DNA of 64,000 nt from Sclerotiophoma versabilis. Lineage: Eukaryota; Ascomycota; Dothideomycetes; Pleosporales; Didymellaceae. This document shows, one piece after another, positions 20,033-33,815 of the stretch. The stretch lies in NCBI GenBank assembly GCA_012274445.1, contig JAAROD010000015.1, forward strand, positions 2,542,001 through 2,606,000, written 5' to 3'. Made by a program: the position numbers and the translations under genes. The notes under the pieces were generated by a model that worked only from the letters and a program-made list of their open reading frames with translations, made no database searches and was not told the origin of the DNA. How positions within the stretch are numbered: the stretch's first letter is position 1; the number at the start of each line of letters is the position of its first letter.

Positions 20033-22126
20033 AGCGTGATCCTTCTCCTTAACTTTTTTCTTTTAACCTGCAGCGTACCGACCCATCGCACCACCAACAC
20101 CCAAAGCGTCGAGTGTCGAGCCCTGACCTTGTCTTTGATGCAGGTACGCAGCACTGTTCTTCGCAACACACTTTCCAGATTGTCTGCAGCGCAGCTGCCG
20201 TTGCACAGAAGGAGCGTGTCCGTTGGGTCTAATTCGCAGTGGGGAAAACTCTGGTTGAAGCATGTTGACGGTTCTGGACGGTGCGCACGCTTGAGCAACT
20301 TAATTACCGCGCACACGCGCACGCGCGCAAGCCCAACGTCTCGGAAAACCAGATGGTCAATCGTAGTTGCATGACGTTAGGTGCTCCACCAGCTAACGCT
20401 TTCGGGGATAAATAGGCTGGGGAAATCGCCTGTCAAGACAAGGAGAACCTTGTTCCCTTCAACGGCATTCTTTACCGAGCAACTCCTTCCACCACCTCGC
20501 AGTCAACATCAAGAGGGACATGAAGATAACCTGCTGTATCCAAAATCAAGCAGCCATCCTGTCAAGTTCATGTTTTGTCGTCAATATCTCCTCCAAGCTG
20601 CATAAACAGTATCGATGGAGATCAACGCCCCTTTTTGCTGATAACCTCGAGAGAAGCACCGAGACGAATATTGGCAGAAGTAAGGCCGGTGAGCAGCCGG
20701 GGGCACAGCGAATACAATCGGACCTTCCTTCCCGCTGTCACTTGGCTCTCTCAGATTACCTTTACAGAGACGATTGAAATCGCTGCGGGGCAATGAAACG
20801 TTGCAGTCATGAATCTTGGTCGAGCATCGTGGTCCAAGGTGAATGCACGAGGTGTCTTGTCCCTCCGAGAAGAATTGGGCATCTGACGAGCCTCCGAGCG
20901 GCAAGCTTCAGCCGCAGATCGACTACCTCCTGAGGTGCGCTGCAGACGCACTCAGACGACATGGTGCATGGCGTCGACCAAGAATTGGTGCGGGTGGCCC
21001 CGACTAGGAAGGTTACGCCTTTTGATGCCACTCTTTCGAGATAATGCAGAGTCGGGCAAGACTAGGACTGAAAAAGGAGATTCGAACGATCGAATGAGTG
21101 AGCTGTACAGCTTTGATACGTCGCGAAAGGCTCGCGCAGGGGGCAGTCATAATGACAGTAAGGAGGAATTGTTGAAGATGCCTACTAGGTCTCGAAGAAG
21201 TTACGTAGCCACTTGAAGTCTCTTAAGTATTATTGGCAACATGTTGGAGGACTTCGCACAGCAAGTAGTAAAGACGCAGGGTTTGAGAGACAAGTGTATA
21301 TTGTCAAACGGAAATCTTGGGTAATAATGCTAGAAGCCAACTCACACAGCGACAACGATTACACGCACACCTCCATTCTACAACTTCCGCCACACACCAA
21401 AAATCAAAACAACCTCCATCATTAGCCATCTCATCATCGCGCTATGCGTCTCATCTCTCATCAATCATGTTAACGGTAATCCTGCTGAACGCCACAAAAA
21501 CCAAAACTAAAGGGGGTAGTCCAGAAGCCAAACGACAGCGCTCCAAGCAAAGTGCATGACAAATGGTATGGGTATCCAACTTTTCCTTCTCTTTTCCCGA
21601 AGTGCCCCAAAATGTATCGTATACTTCTCAAGAGCTGTAAGGGTATATGGGCAAGATGATAAGGATGCTTGTGGAAGCGAAAAGAAAGCAAGGTAAAGCA
21701 GAAAACAGGTAAAAGAAAACAATGCGAGCAACCCAGCCCTGTGGCAAACAACACTGAAGGACAACTTGCGACACAAGAGTAGTAATGTTGTGAATAGGAA
21801 TCACAATACTGGACTTCCAGCGGCCCGAAGCTTGTGAAACATCACCAGAGCAATCATGTACATCACGACGATAACAATCGAATGAAAACCGATGCCGATC
21901 CCAAAGCTGTGAAACAGCCATCGGATCGTCAGCGATAGTTCATCCATCTGTATCTCGTCACGACTCGTACGTTTTCGTCTCCAGCTCGATCCCAGTCGCA
22001 CTCGTTCCATTGCAAGGCAAGCACTGCAAAGGACCAGTTAGCCAAATGCTAACGAAGACAACATCGTCGCGATGATCATGGCGACAAGTGCGAAGCCTCC
22101 TCGACGCGTTGCTGCCACGCAAGGAT
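20033..22126. other. Intergenic, no supported gene
   Basis: About 2.1 kb holding the divergent promoter of the membrane-protein gene on one side and the 3' flank of the minus-strand ubiquitin-like-domain gene on the other. There are only short frames, no recognisable domains and no repeats of note. Confidence 0.6.
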
Positions 22127-24790
22127 TCACGCCTTCTTGCTGCTCTTCTTAACAGATCCAGAGCGGGCATTGCCACCAGCTGCCCAAGCAAAGAAGCCTC
22201 CAGGCGCGGGTTTTTTCTTGGGCTTGTGCGAGGACCCACTGCTGGATGGGCCCAGGATTTGTACTCCAGGCGGAGGGCCAACAACTCCTGGTGGAGGGGG
22301 AGGTGGTGGGAGCCCGCCCATACCAGGAGGGGGTGGAGGAACCATGACCATGTTTGGGTCAGCCATAACCTTGGGGATCTTGTGCTTACTGCTCGATCCT
22401 TTCTTGGCCTTCGGACGCATCCCAGCGGGCGGATGCATGGCCAAGAACTGTTGTGCATCTAGAGGTGGTGGCGGGGGTGGTGCAGGAGCTTCTTCTTTAG
22501 GCGGCGGTTCGGGCATCGGCCACATATGCATGGTGATGGACCAGTCCGGCTGGATCATGGTTTCCCAGACCTGAGGCAGAATGATCTCGCCGTCAGGACC
22601 AACAAGGTCGTAGTGGCCTTGATGCACGTGGGGACCGATGACATCAACATGAAGGAAAGCCTGCTTGATGAGCTCCTCCATACCCTGTGCATGATTAATT
22701 GACTGTCAGAGGTCGATGTTTGCAGTACGACATACCTTCCATGTCTTGCACAGGTTCCAAGGGAAGCTGAACTTGCGACCAACGGCGTCCTTGAACTTGA
22801 TCGGTGCCTTTGGTGCATCGGAAGGCTTGAGCTTCGCTGCCTCTTCTTCAGCAGCTTTCTTCGCCTTCTCGAGCTCCTCAGCAGCAGCCTTGGCTTCGGC
22901 AAGCGCTTTCTCATGTGCCTTCTTCGTCTCTTCCGCCTCTGCGGCTGCCTTCTTCTCTGCCTCTTCACGAGCCTTCTTCGCTGCGTCAAGCAACAACGCA
23001 GCGGCAGCGGCAGCGGCCTTCTTCTCTTCCGCAATCTTCTTGGCTTCAGCATCTGCTGCTTCCTGTGCCGCTTTGCGCTCCGCCTCTGCCGCCGCCTCAC
23101 GCTTGAGCTGCTCATCCTTCTGAGCCAAAATAAGCTTCTCGAGGTTAGCCAGCTTGTCTTCGTCACCCCTCTTCTTGGCTTCAACAGCCGCTTTGGCAGC
23201 GTCCTCAACAGCTTGCCTCTTCGCCTTGTCTTTGGCAATCTGCGCTTCTTGCTGTTGGATAAGGAGTGACTCTAGCCGATCGAACTTTGCTAATTCCGCA
23301 GCTTTCCTAGCTTCTGCTTCTTTTCTCGCATCTTCTTCAGCTTTGCCGAGCAGAAGGTCGTTTAGCTTCTTGAGCACAGCATCCTGCTGTGTCGTATCTG
23401 GTGGCGGTGGTGGTGGTTGCGGTGGAGGAATCACAGCGACAGGCATAGGCGCAGGCTGAGGGGGCGGAGGTGGTGGCGCAGGAGCTTGATGGTGGTCATC
23501 GTCAGAATAATCATAATGAGTAGATTGCGGTCGCGGTGTACCTCGCTTAGATCGACGTGGTCGGTCTTCTGGGGGAGGAGAATGATGCTGATGATATGGC
23601 GGGTAGCCCATTGGTGGCATTGGGTATGGGAATGGGTAGCCTTGCGGGTAACCTGGATGACCACCCATAGGCGGCGCATGGCCGTAGGGCATTATGGCAT
23701 CAGATGGTGCAGATGGTGCAGATGGTGCTCCACCCATTGAGCGTCGGTTGGGATTGCCTGCGCGAGCACTAGGACCTCCAAAGTATCCGTCAGGCCCTGT
23801 CGCGAACGGGTTGGGCTGTTGTGGACTGAAGCCATTCGGACGGTGGGGGTCATAGTAGCCAGGACCGACTAGCTGGCCTGCGGGTGAGGCAGCACCACCC
23901 TGGTGGTAGAAGTGAGGGTCGTAGTGTGACATGGTACTCGGTGCATAGCCGGGGGCAGGCTGAACGTGCGACCACTGCGCGCTGGGGTGACCAGGAGGGG
24001 CGCCGTGGTGCGGCGGTGGGCCGTACCCAGGGTAATCGTCACCGGTGTCTTCTTCCCCTAAGCTGTCAGCAGGCTGCTGGTGGGTGGACTGGTGACGACG
24101 GCGCCGAGGTCGATGTTCACGCGCCGCCAATTCGGGGCCTCGGCTCCTGCTTCTGCTGTGCTGGGCGGAATGCGGGTCGGGCGCAGCAACGGCGTGACGT
24201 GAAGAGGCGCGGCGCGACTGGCGAGGACGGGTGGCAACTGGAGCAGAGGGCGCGGAGGGAACAGGAGGTGCTGGAGATGCGCGATGGTGCGGTTGGTGCG
24301 GTTGATGGCGACGGGCGGGGTGAGGTCTCGAGGCAGAGTCCGACGGCTGGATCTCGTCCTCAATCAGGTCCCAGCTGTTCTCCTCCTCCTCGTCCTCTGA
24401 GGTGAATTCGTCGTCGTCCTCACTGTGGAACCTCTCGTCCGAGAGCTCTTCACTCTCGTCGCTGTAGCTGTCTTCGGCGTAGTTGCCGGTGTGGTTGTCG
24501 ACTCGGATATCGATACCCTTGTGGCCGCGACCTTGTCTGATAGTGATGTTAGTGTCGCGTTTTGTTGCAGTCTTGGTGCGCGCAGGAGAAACAGAGAGGC
24601 TCGAGGGGGCTGTCGAGCGGGTGGCAGTGGTGCGGGTGGACTGGGAGGTCCTGCTGCGGACAGAGCGGCCTGAAAGCGACCGGCGTGAAGAGGCAGCAGA
24701 ACTGACTTTGGAGGGACGGGCAGGAGCGTGAGAGGGCATGGCTGCAGCAGAGGGGCGATGTGACTGAGGAAGGGCGATGACTAACGGCAT
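22127..24790 (-). CDS. Coiled-coil, polyproline protein with fungal ubiquitin-like domain
   Basis: Exons 24790-22736 and 22684-22127 (intron 22735-22685, GTATGT..CAG), 870 residues. Residues 1-200 are Ser/Arg-rich with a strongly acidic patch. Residues 200-450 are disordered, rich in Gly, Pro and His, and end in proline runs. Residues about 455-655 are an uninterrupted Ala/Glu/Lys/Arg coiled coil. Residues about 662-745 form the fungal ubiquitin-like fold (ULD-type), spanning K-F-K-D-A-V-G-R-K-F-S-F-P-W and G-P-D-G-E-I-I-L-P-Q-V-W-E-T. The C terminus has polyproline stretches like those that bind profilin or SH3 domains, then a Lys-rich end. The function is unknown; the layout suggests a scaffold. 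An in-frame Met at residue 18 (24739) is an alternative start. Confidence 0.85.
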
Positions 24791-27150
24791 GAGGCTGATG
24801 TGTGCTGGGGGTATACCGTACTCTAGCCCGTTCTACCAAGAGACAGGCCGAGTGCGGATACCGGGAGGGTGCGGGCAATCAAGGGCGCAGCGCAGTTATC
24901 ACTGAAGCAGGAAGGGCTCCTGGGTTGGGTTGCGCCTGGTCGGGCGGCTGACGATGCGTCCTGGCGGGGGTGGCCCAAATGCTGACCGGTCCAATCGCCA
25001 ATCGTAGTTGGTCGAGGGCCGCGGCAACAGCTGGGTGCTATGGGCGTAGCGTGTAAACAACAGGTCCCTGAGTAAACAGGCGGGCGGCGGGCAATATGTA
25101 GACTCGGGTAGTGAGTGCCCCTCGTATCCTTTGGCAGTAAGGGAGGGCAGCGCAGCAGAATTCGTAGGGCTGATTCGACGCCGCCGCAGATTGTTGCAGC
25201 TGTCCGGCTGAGGCAGGTGCTGGGCAGGTGCTGGTTCGGAGTCCCTTGCCGCTGTTTGGCGTTTCGATGCGCGGAGGTTTGATTGTTGTGCTAACCGCAG
25301 GCGGGATGGATGGCGGGAGAGGATGCAAGAAGAGGGACTATCTGGGCGCGCGCAATCGATAAGAAGTGAAGCGAGGCGATGCGTGCGATGTGTGCGATGC
25401 GACACCAGGATGCACGCCTGCCAGCAAATGGTGGGTGCGCTGCAGGCACACAGATGACGTTTGCTGGGCACGTCTGACCGTCTGGTGCGGCAGCTGTCAG
25501 GCCGCTGAGCGCTGCGGAGATGGTCGCACAAACAAGAAGCCTGCAGGATCGGCGGTGGGCACTGCTGGAGGGATGTTGCTGCGGCCGTTGGCCTGGTGTT
25601 GCGGAAGAATGTATGTTTTGCCTTGTTTGCGCTGTCTCGAAGCGTGGATGATGTTGGTTGTTCAAGGCCTGCGCCGTACTCTCCGAATCAGATAGAAATG
25701 TGCAGTCTCTTGGGCTGATTCGGACATAGGTAATGCTGCAGCTGGTGAGTGGCTGGGTGCAGATGGGCGAGCTGTGGGCGATGTCGATGCAGACAACAAT
25801 GACGGCAGTGAGGGTATGCAGGTGCGAGTCTACTGCGCCTGCCTGCCCGATTCACTCTTTATTTATTGCCTTGACCGGCGCCTCTCCCTCGAGAAGCAAA
25901 TACAAAACACGCTACGTATTCGAAATTATGACTCTGAGCGTCGAGAACCCGAGCCAAAGCTACGTGGTGTGCTGCAATTGCTGTAAGGCGGGTCCACCAG
26001 CCGCGTTTTGGCGCCGCAGAGCCCAACTCAACTGCATGCATGCCGAAAGAGCCTCGAACGGGAGGCGTATGCAGCCCAACGCACCCGCACTATGACCAAG
26101 GTCTGCCACGTTTGACCCTCGACAGTGGATTCTCATAGGTCACCGCTCGCACTGCAAATTCCATGTCGTTGTCAAAAAACCGGTGTTGGACCCTTTCTCC
26201 ACGACGCTCAGACGCTCAGCACGCTCCACGGCCGTGGTCCGAGTCTCCTCATGTTCGCCGCCGACACAGGGCTGTCTATATTTGCCTTCCCCAACCTTGA
26301 CGCACTGCCTTGAGGGCTTGTTCGACGGGAGCATGCCACGTGTGGGCGCAGTTGTTCAATGGACCAGCCACTTGGAATCGGCCGGGTGAAACAGTGAGGC
26401 TCGCCAATCCTAGCTGCACGAGAAAGTGGAGCCTCGTTGGGCTCACCGGTGAACCGCCATGTAGCGAAAGGATTCCCACAGAGAGGACCATTGGATTTCA
26501 CCCTTCACAGCTGAGACAACGAGACCACAGTTGTTGGCTCGATATCCATGCTGACCGCTCATAGGAGAGGACCCCGCAACTATGGACATCACCAAACAAC
26601 TGGCCGTCCATGTCAAAGTTGACCTGATGTGGCATTTGCCACAATGCTTGATCAAGAATAGATTCAAGCAAGACTGTGAATGTCCGTCGCGTCCTTGGTT
26701 CAGTTTGAGCATCCCCACGTTTCAACATGGCCTCACGGGATCGTGGCCACGCACTTCGATTTGGGTATGCGGAACACAGCCCCTACTATAGGAGCTGCAA
26801 CAGCATGCGGTGTTCTGGACTCGTCCACATCAGGAAGTGAGGCTATCGAGACTGATTGGAAGCCCTTGTTTCAGCATGCGCGGCTTCACCTTGCCGTACA
26901 TGCATTGCTATACAATTCGTGAAAGACAAACTTGACGGAAATATCTAGACAATTTCTAGAACAAGATGTGTATGAACAATGTGTATTAACTAGCACTCCA
27001 TCGCAGGACGCACAATATATGCTTGTCTAAACTATTACAAAAAAAACAGCAAAGTGGTATATGAACGCATCCCATAACGCCCAACGAGCATGTCTTTCGG
27101 TCTATCTAGTGGCAAGGTGCAAACTACGGTGTGTACCGGTGTCCTCATAG
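24791..27150. other. Intergenic, no supported gene
   Basis: About 2.4 kb containing the promoter of the ubiquitin-like-domain gene and the 3' flank of the exchanger gene. All frames are short and incoherent. The segment near 26930-27060 is AT-rich, as expected downstream of the exchanger stop codon. Confidence 0.6.
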
Positions 27151-30100
27151 TCAGCTGACATCGCTGCTGAACCCCAGGACTTCCACCAGGACGTTCGCCG
27201 CCGTGCTAACCATCCAGGTAGCGACCAGGCCCCAGCCAATCCACTTATCCATCCTCCACTTCCTCACCGGCACAGCAACCAGCAGCCCAGCGAGGGTGAT
27301 GAGCAGACTCGCTCCAGAAATGACCAGCGTCGTGCTGACCGCAATGTGGTATGGCTTGAATCGAATTGGCTCGTTTGGATGCTTATCGTGCCTATGCTCT
27401 CCCTTCGTCAGGATCATGTACGTCCCGCTCAACCCAATGCCGAGGAGGATATTCAGCATTGGCCCGCCGAAACACGCGGAGAGAGCCATGACGGGGAATC
27501 CAAGGCGCGCGACGGTGATGTCTGCTACGAGGTCACCGAGACTGTTGCCCACGGCGAAAATGGTGAGTCCGAGGATCGCGTCAGACATGTTGAGTATGAC
27601 GCCGAGCGTGCGCAAAACGCCGACGACTTCGTTGGCGATGGTGCTGATCCAGGCGATTGCAACGGCGAAGCCGAGGAAGCAGAGGAATTGGCGCCAGCGG
27701 GGCGGGCGGTTGGGCGTCGTGGTGAGCAAGACAAAGGCTAGTAATACTAGGCTTGCAATTAAGCTGTACATTGTCTGCCGTAGCAGAGCGTGCGGGTTCT
27801 CGGGCTCCACGTTGGCCCAGACGACAAGAATGATCAAGAAGGGTGAGGTGAAGATCTGGATGATGACAAGCCAGCGGTTCCATTGCTTAGGCTCGGTGGA
27901 GGGGTGAGGATGCGCGGAGAGTGGGTTCTCGGAGAGCTGTTCTGGGGAATTCATGACATTCTCTTCGTTAGTGATGAGAAGTTGCGGCGGCGCTGATGCG
28001 CTAGTGTTATGGGAGGCATAGGATGGATCGTTTGGATTTGACGGAGACTTTGGTACTTTCCATGGGTCGGTGCGCGCGCGGCTCACTGGGGCAGAGCCAT
28101 CGAGGCGGAGCTGAGGATCAAACGTGCCGCCAACTGGTGTCAGGGCTGGTGGAAGACCGAAGTCAGGATGACCGGCTTGCTGATCATCATCATTGCTCGC
28201 AGGCTCAACAACCGGCAGTGTGATTGTAAGCAACAAGACCGGGAGTGCAGCTACAAGACCCAATAACTTATCCCAGATGTTTTTGTCACGCCAGCTCGTC
28301 AGTGTTGGGAACAGTATCGACAGAAAAACGTGTGGCGCAGGGAGGAGTCGGGAGGGCCACCATCGTGGGGTCCGAGCAACGTCGTAGACTCCGAAGAGAC
28401 TCTCATTGTGGAATGCGGACTCAGGTGACGCGCTTGGGGAAGGTAGGCGCAGACTTGGTGCTCGAGACGAGCTATGTGCCGACCATGGAAAGTCGTTGTA
28501 TGCGGGAAATGGTGTGGGCGGCGATGAAGCTCCGGGCACGGTCAGCTTTAGATTTGGCGGAGCGGGACGGTCGCCAGCATTGATGACAGGCGAGGAATGA
28601 GGACTCGGAGTTGAGGTTCCTGATCGTTGCGAAAGACCTTGGGAGTCGAGGCCCGGGGGAGCTAGCAGGTCAGAGTAGCCGCGGTTCCTCGAAGGCGCCG
28701 GGCTTGATTCTCGCGACGACAACTGCGAGGGCGGCGGTGATAGTGAGATGGTAGGCGAAGAAGGCGTCTGACCTGCTCGAGCGAACATGTTCTCCCGGAA
28801 ATCGGGGGTTGCTGGTAAGAAGCTGATGTGTGGTAGGTTGCCCTGCAGATTGCTAGATTGGAGGCGAGCGTCGTCGAGATCGTTGGTCGAAACAGCTCTT
28901 GTGCGGGCGAGGTTCTGTTGCACCTCCAATGCCGGCCTGACGATGCTTGGAGACTTTCCTGATGACACCGAAGCAACATCGAAAGGTGGCCGGGGAGCAG
29001 GATCAGAGGTCGTGGAGATGAAGTCCTGCTGTTGGGCGGTCGTGTAAGTTGGATCGTCTGAATAGCGTCGCAGGCTTATGGGCATCGACTGAATGTTCCT
29101 AGACTTTTGCAACGATGACAGTACAGCTCTGAATTCCAGTGCGCCCACCAGACTGGGTCGAATCGGCGTCTGGGTCGGTCGTCGATGTCCCAGCGGCGGG
29201 CGGCTGACACGCATGTTGTTCGACAACTCTCCCATCCAGCGTTCGCGTTCTTCCTCATTGTCATCTGCATCTATGCTATCGCCGCCTGCACGCTCGAGCG
29301 CATTAAGGTCGTCGATGGAAACACCTCGCGATGGAGTTCTGGAATTGGCTGGGGGCGCATCGTCGTCGTCGAAGTACTGTGGAATCTCTTCCTCTTCTCC
29401 GCCAGGTGTAACGTAATGACTGCGGCTGGCAACAGCTCTGAATCTGCGGGCCTTGCGTTGACTGAGCCACCAATGCCAGACAACGACGAAGACAACGTAG
29501 AACATGTAGAAAGCCACCATGGACACAGCTTCCCACAAGTGGAGCTTGCCGTCGACGATGAAGCCCATGCTGAATGCGGCAGCAACAATGAAGAAGCCCA
29601 CGTCACGGACGAAGCTCTTGCGGGCAACATTGAAGGGACGGATCAGGGCCATGGAACCGGAGACTACGGCTGTGATGAAGCTGGCGGCGCCGATAAGCTC
29701 ACCCACAGCCAGACTCGCTGCGTGCGTACGGAAGGCGGCAAAGGTCGAGAAGACGTCTGGGCTGCCATTGCCAAAAGCCAGCAGCGTCACACCGGCCAGA
29801 CTCTCGCTCATGCCCAGCATGCTCGCAATGGTGTTGAGGTTGACGCAGAAGAAGTCGCTGGCGGCGATGCCAATGGTGCTGAAGAGCAGGGCGAGCCAGA
29901 GCGTCATCATGGTGAATGCGACCGGTTTGGCATGTGGCAGGCGGCAGTAGTAGAGCGTCAGGTAGGAGATGACGCCGGCCTCCTCGTCAGGGCAGTTCGC
30001 AAGGACAAAGGCGCACTGGTCGGAAGCATGGTGGACGAGACGGCACTGCGTAGACAGTCAGTGATTGCGGTGTGTAATGGGGTGTGTTGTCCCACCTCCT

Positions 30101-30305
30101 GATCGAGTATTGCAACATCCCTCTTGCGCAGTGTGTCCGTACCGGGCGCCTCTCCGCGCTGCTGCTTGGCCCAGGCGAGCACGGTAATCAGAGTAATGGC
30201 GAGGATGGTGAGGGCAAAGGGGCGCGCCGAGTATTTTGAGCGGCGCCATCGCTGCACTGTGTCCAGGATGGAGCGCTCGTGCATTGTCATAACATTCTGC
30301 TTCAT
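27151..30305 (-). CDS. Sodium/calcium exchanger family membrane protein
   Basis: Exons 30305-30096 and 30045-27151 (intron 30095-30046, GTGGGA..CAG, phase 0), about 1034 residues. An N-terminal membrane anchor lies near residues 25-45. A luminal segment with several Cys (C-x-F-V-L-A-N-C-P-D-E-E, then Y-Y-C) follows. The first five-helix module holds the alpha-1 repeat G-N-G-S-P-D at 162-167. A roughly 450-residue Ser/Pro-rich regulatory loop separates it from the second module, whose alpha-2 repeat reads G-N-S-L-G-D-L-V-A-D. This is the CaCA superfamily layout, closest to fungal proteins like yeast YDL206W and to NCKX/NCLX-type exchangers. The ion pair and membrane are not determined by the sequence. 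The frame is open upstream of the chosen Met without another ATG, so an extra 5' exon is possible. Confidence 0.88.
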
Positions 30306-30722
30306 GCGCGCGGGTGCCTGGCTCGTCTTGTATCCCGCTTCCGCTGCCGCGATCTGGTGCGCTGGCGTCACAGCGCGGAGGGTGAAGCGTGGGGGGTCGC
30401 AGACGTGCGGAGGAGTGCGGCGCTGTAAGAATACTGTCAGGCGGGAAGCCAGGAATGGAGGACGGCCCTGCACGGCGGGATGCTCTCAAGCACTGCGCGC
30501 ATATCTTGGAACCGGCTGCGAGGCTTGATGATGAGATGTGGCGCGCGTTGGTGCCGTGGCGGCATGTGGCAGTGCGGGGCCACTTTACGAAGTAGCGCCC
30601 CACTCTGGCTGTCTAGCGCGCTGCCCTGTGCCCCGGCGCGCGTTGTTCCTGTCGTTCCTGCCGCACTTCGTGTTGACAAACAAAGCCGCCGACGACGAAG
30701 CCTCCGCACAACGCCCGCAGCC
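30306..30722. promoter_or_regulatory. Divergent promoter between exchanger and BRN1
   Basis: This 417-base GC-rich spacer between two divergent starts must contain both promoters. I see no clear TATA box or named operator. Confidence 0.5.
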
Positions 30723-33204
30723 ATGGCCCGCTCGCGATACAGTCTTGCGCCACAGGGCACGCCGGTGAAGTAGGGCACCGCTTGCAGTGCCACAGACCTC
30801 CGCGTACTGACTGCCGCCAGGGTTCCGCTCAACGACGACGACCAGGAGCGAGCCAAACGCCGCCATGCCTTTGCTGAGCAGCAGCGCAACTCGCTGCGCG
30901 CCTCTGCGACCCCCGTTGGAAAGAAGGGACGCAGGTCGCTCGCAGCCCAGGTTATCGACCCCCACACACCGACGCAGGACCAGGACATGCCCGATGTCGC
31001 CGGAAGCGCTGTTACCCCCATGAAGCGCGTGATGCCGCTTGCATCCAACTTTGAAGACTGGATCAAGATGGCGACCGACAACAAGATCAACGCCACTAAT
31101 TCCTGGAACTTCGCATTGATTGATTACTTCCACGAGATGTCTCTGCTGAAAGAGGGCGACGGCGTCAACTTCCAGAAGGCCAGCTGCACGCTGGACGGGT
31201 GTGTGAAGATCTACACAAGCAGAGTGGACAGTGTTGCGACAGATACCGGCAAACTCTTGAGTGGTCTGGCAGAGAACGGCAACAAGAAGCGCCGTGGTGA
31301 AGACGAAGACGAAGACGGCGAGGACGGCGAGGGCGAGGAGGGAGAGGACGGCCAGAAGAAGAAGCGCAAACGCGCAGTGCGATCGGCCGAAGCAACCCTG
31401 GCGACTTCGTTCGAACAACTGCAGAACAAGAAGATGGATCTCGAATTCGCCCAAGACCCACTGTTCAAGAAAGCAACCGCCGATTTTGACGAGGGCGGCG
31501 CCAAGGGCCTGCTGATGAACCACTTAGCCATTGATGCAAATGGCAGGATCGTCTTTGACAGCAGCGACGATGCAGGCGATGCGGCTGCAAAGGATGCTCG
31601 AGAAGCCTCCGCGCCAGGAGAAACACCGGAGCCGGAGGAGGATGCAGAAGAAGCTTCAAACGACATCGATATCGATATCTCTGGGCTAGCAGCCAAATAC
31701 TTTCCCAACCTTGCACTCCTCGACGAACAAGATGTCTGTCCGTCTATGAAGACCTTCGACCTCGGCGACGTAAACGGCTCCATGGATCTTCCCTTCCTCA
31801 AAGCGCCCGAAGACTGGCGGCAAGACGAAAAGAACGACGCAGAAGAGGAGGCTGGGAATGTCTCGGGAGTATTACTTGACGATAACAACGCCGGTGGCTT
31901 CGACGATGACGACGATGACAATTTGGGAGGATTCCAGATGGCCGATGATGTTGGATTTGGCGAAGGCGGCGAGGCTTTCGCGCAAGAGCTAGCTCTGGTC
32001 CCCAATGCTCGTGTGCACAATAATGACATAGCGGAGGGTGACGAGGAAGCTGTGGAAAGCATTGAGGGACAGATGGGCACCGAGGAGCAGCAGTATGCGT
32101 TGACTATGAGTCACGCCCGCGAACAGGAACACGAGAACATCCTGAGCTACTTCGATCAAGCGCTCAAGAAGAACTGGGCAGGCCCTGAGCATTGGCGAAT
32201 TCGACGTGTCAAGGAGGCCGGGAAAGCGGCACCGGTCACAAAGAGGAAAGAGAAGGAGCCGTTTGAGATCGACTTCATGTCGCCCATGTCACAGGAACTG
32301 GCCAACGCCCTGTACACACCTGCAGCTTCAGCGTCCACCATATCGTTACCCAAAGCGCAGTGGAAGTCAAAGACACGAAATCTCCTTCCAGACGATAAGC
32401 ACTTCAACTCAAAGAATCTGTTGCGGCTGTTCTTGAAGCCGAAGGCTCGCGTAGGCTCGCGACGATTGCAAAAGCGACCACAGGAAATGACGAGAAAAGA
32501 AGAGGCGGTCAACGGCGAAGTTGACGAAGCGTTTTGGGCCAACCATGCAAACGAAGAGGTCGCTGCAGACGAGGATGCTACAGTACAAGGCAACTACGAC
32601 GCCAACTTCTTCAACGATGATGCTCTACCTTTCGCTGGTGGTTTTATGGACGACGACGACGACTTCGCAGATGCACGCGACCATTTCTCGCCACCACCGT
32701 CACAGATTCCACTCGGCACCCAAGTCACAGAGGTGCCGAGTTCGCAAGCTAATGCTTTCGGAGCGGATCTCATCACTCAGAGCAGACGGTTCCGACCTGA
32801 GTATGTGCAATACGCACGTGTAGCGAAGAAGATCGATGTGAAGAAACTGAAAGACAACTTGTGGACCAGTATGGGCCTTGAGAATGTGAGTTGTCTTTTC
32901 CAAAAGCACTGCCGAAAAGAAGAATTCAACTAACGGAACACAGATTACCGCACCCCCCGCAGCAGATGCTGTCAACGATCCAGCAACGAAGGCCGTTGAT
33001 GGTTCGCTCAACTTCACTGACATTGTCAACAACTTGAAGCAAGTATATCCGCAAAAAGCGCTGGCCGATATTTCCACGAGCTACTGCTTCATCTGCACAC
33101 TGCATCTCGCCAACGAGCAAGGCTTGGTCATCGAGAATACTCCGAATTTCGAGAACCTGACCATCAAGAGAGACTTTAGTGCAGATCTAAGCGTTGGGCA
33201 TTAG
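30723..33204 (+). CDS. BRN1: Condensin subunit CAP-H / Brn1 (kleisin)
   Basis: Three exons: 30723-30769, 30821-32885 and 32944-33204 (introns of 51 and 58 bases, GTAGGG..CAG and GTGAGT..CAG), 790 residues. The first exon encodes only 16 residues and splices within a Lys codon to give T-P-V-K-V-P-L-N-D-D, which is the conserved Barren N terminus. The kleisin N-terminal domain continues through F-E-D-W-I and W-N-F-A-L-I-D-Y-F-H-E-M. Acidic linkers fill the middle. The C-terminal winged-helix part contains Y-A-R-V-A-K-K-I-D-V-K-K-L-K and, in exon 3, the conserved F-I-C-x-L-H-L-A-N-E. Brn1 bridges the Smc2/Smc4 heads of condensin and is essential for mitotic chromosome compaction. Confidence 0.95.
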
Positions 33205-33815
33205 ACCTTCCAGGAAGGGTGAAGATTGTTGTCGTATGATTGTTGATACCATTTATGTTTGGCGTTCAAGTGCAAGGTTGCCTGCATCAGGTTGGGGGGT
33301 TAAAGGTCGGCTCGGTTGGCTGTATCGTCTTGGCTGGGATGATAATGTGCATATGAAAGCTGCAATGATTGTACTGTTCCACAAATCATGGTACATTCTG
33401 GTCCACACACCGTTATTGAGTCACTCTGCATGAAGGTTGACATGGGCCGCACAGACCACACACACTACGTCACTGCTCCTTCCCCAAACCTCAAGGTTCA
33501 AACCAAGGATCTCTCCATGGCCATCTTGATGTCCTTCCACCAGTCATGATTTGGCGGTTCGGCACAATAGGCGACGCCATAAACGGTGCGAAACAAGGTC
33601 TCATCCCTGTCTCCTCGTGGACTATACGGCGTAGTCGTTTCTTTTCAATGCCATCCTTCCTTCAGTGAGATTTAGTTGTACATTTGTTTCTTCTTCTCAT
33701 AGACATTCTCATTGTTTAGCGTGCACGCATCGGCGTCACATATTCATCTCACGATTCGCCCAGCATTCCCGCATCATCCCTCATCTTGCTTTAGCGACCC
33801 CGCGACATATCGACC
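33205..33815. other. Intergenic, BRN1 3' flank to CAP-protein promoter
   Basis: There are no coherent frames. The last 150 bases are rich in pyrimidines and CATCA motifs, typical of a fungal leader. Confidence 0.6.

Noticed and set aside
29185..30102. 305-codon plus-strand open frame inside the exchanger gene
   Set aside because: It is antisense to conserved membrane helices of the exchanger; its own product has no coherent features.
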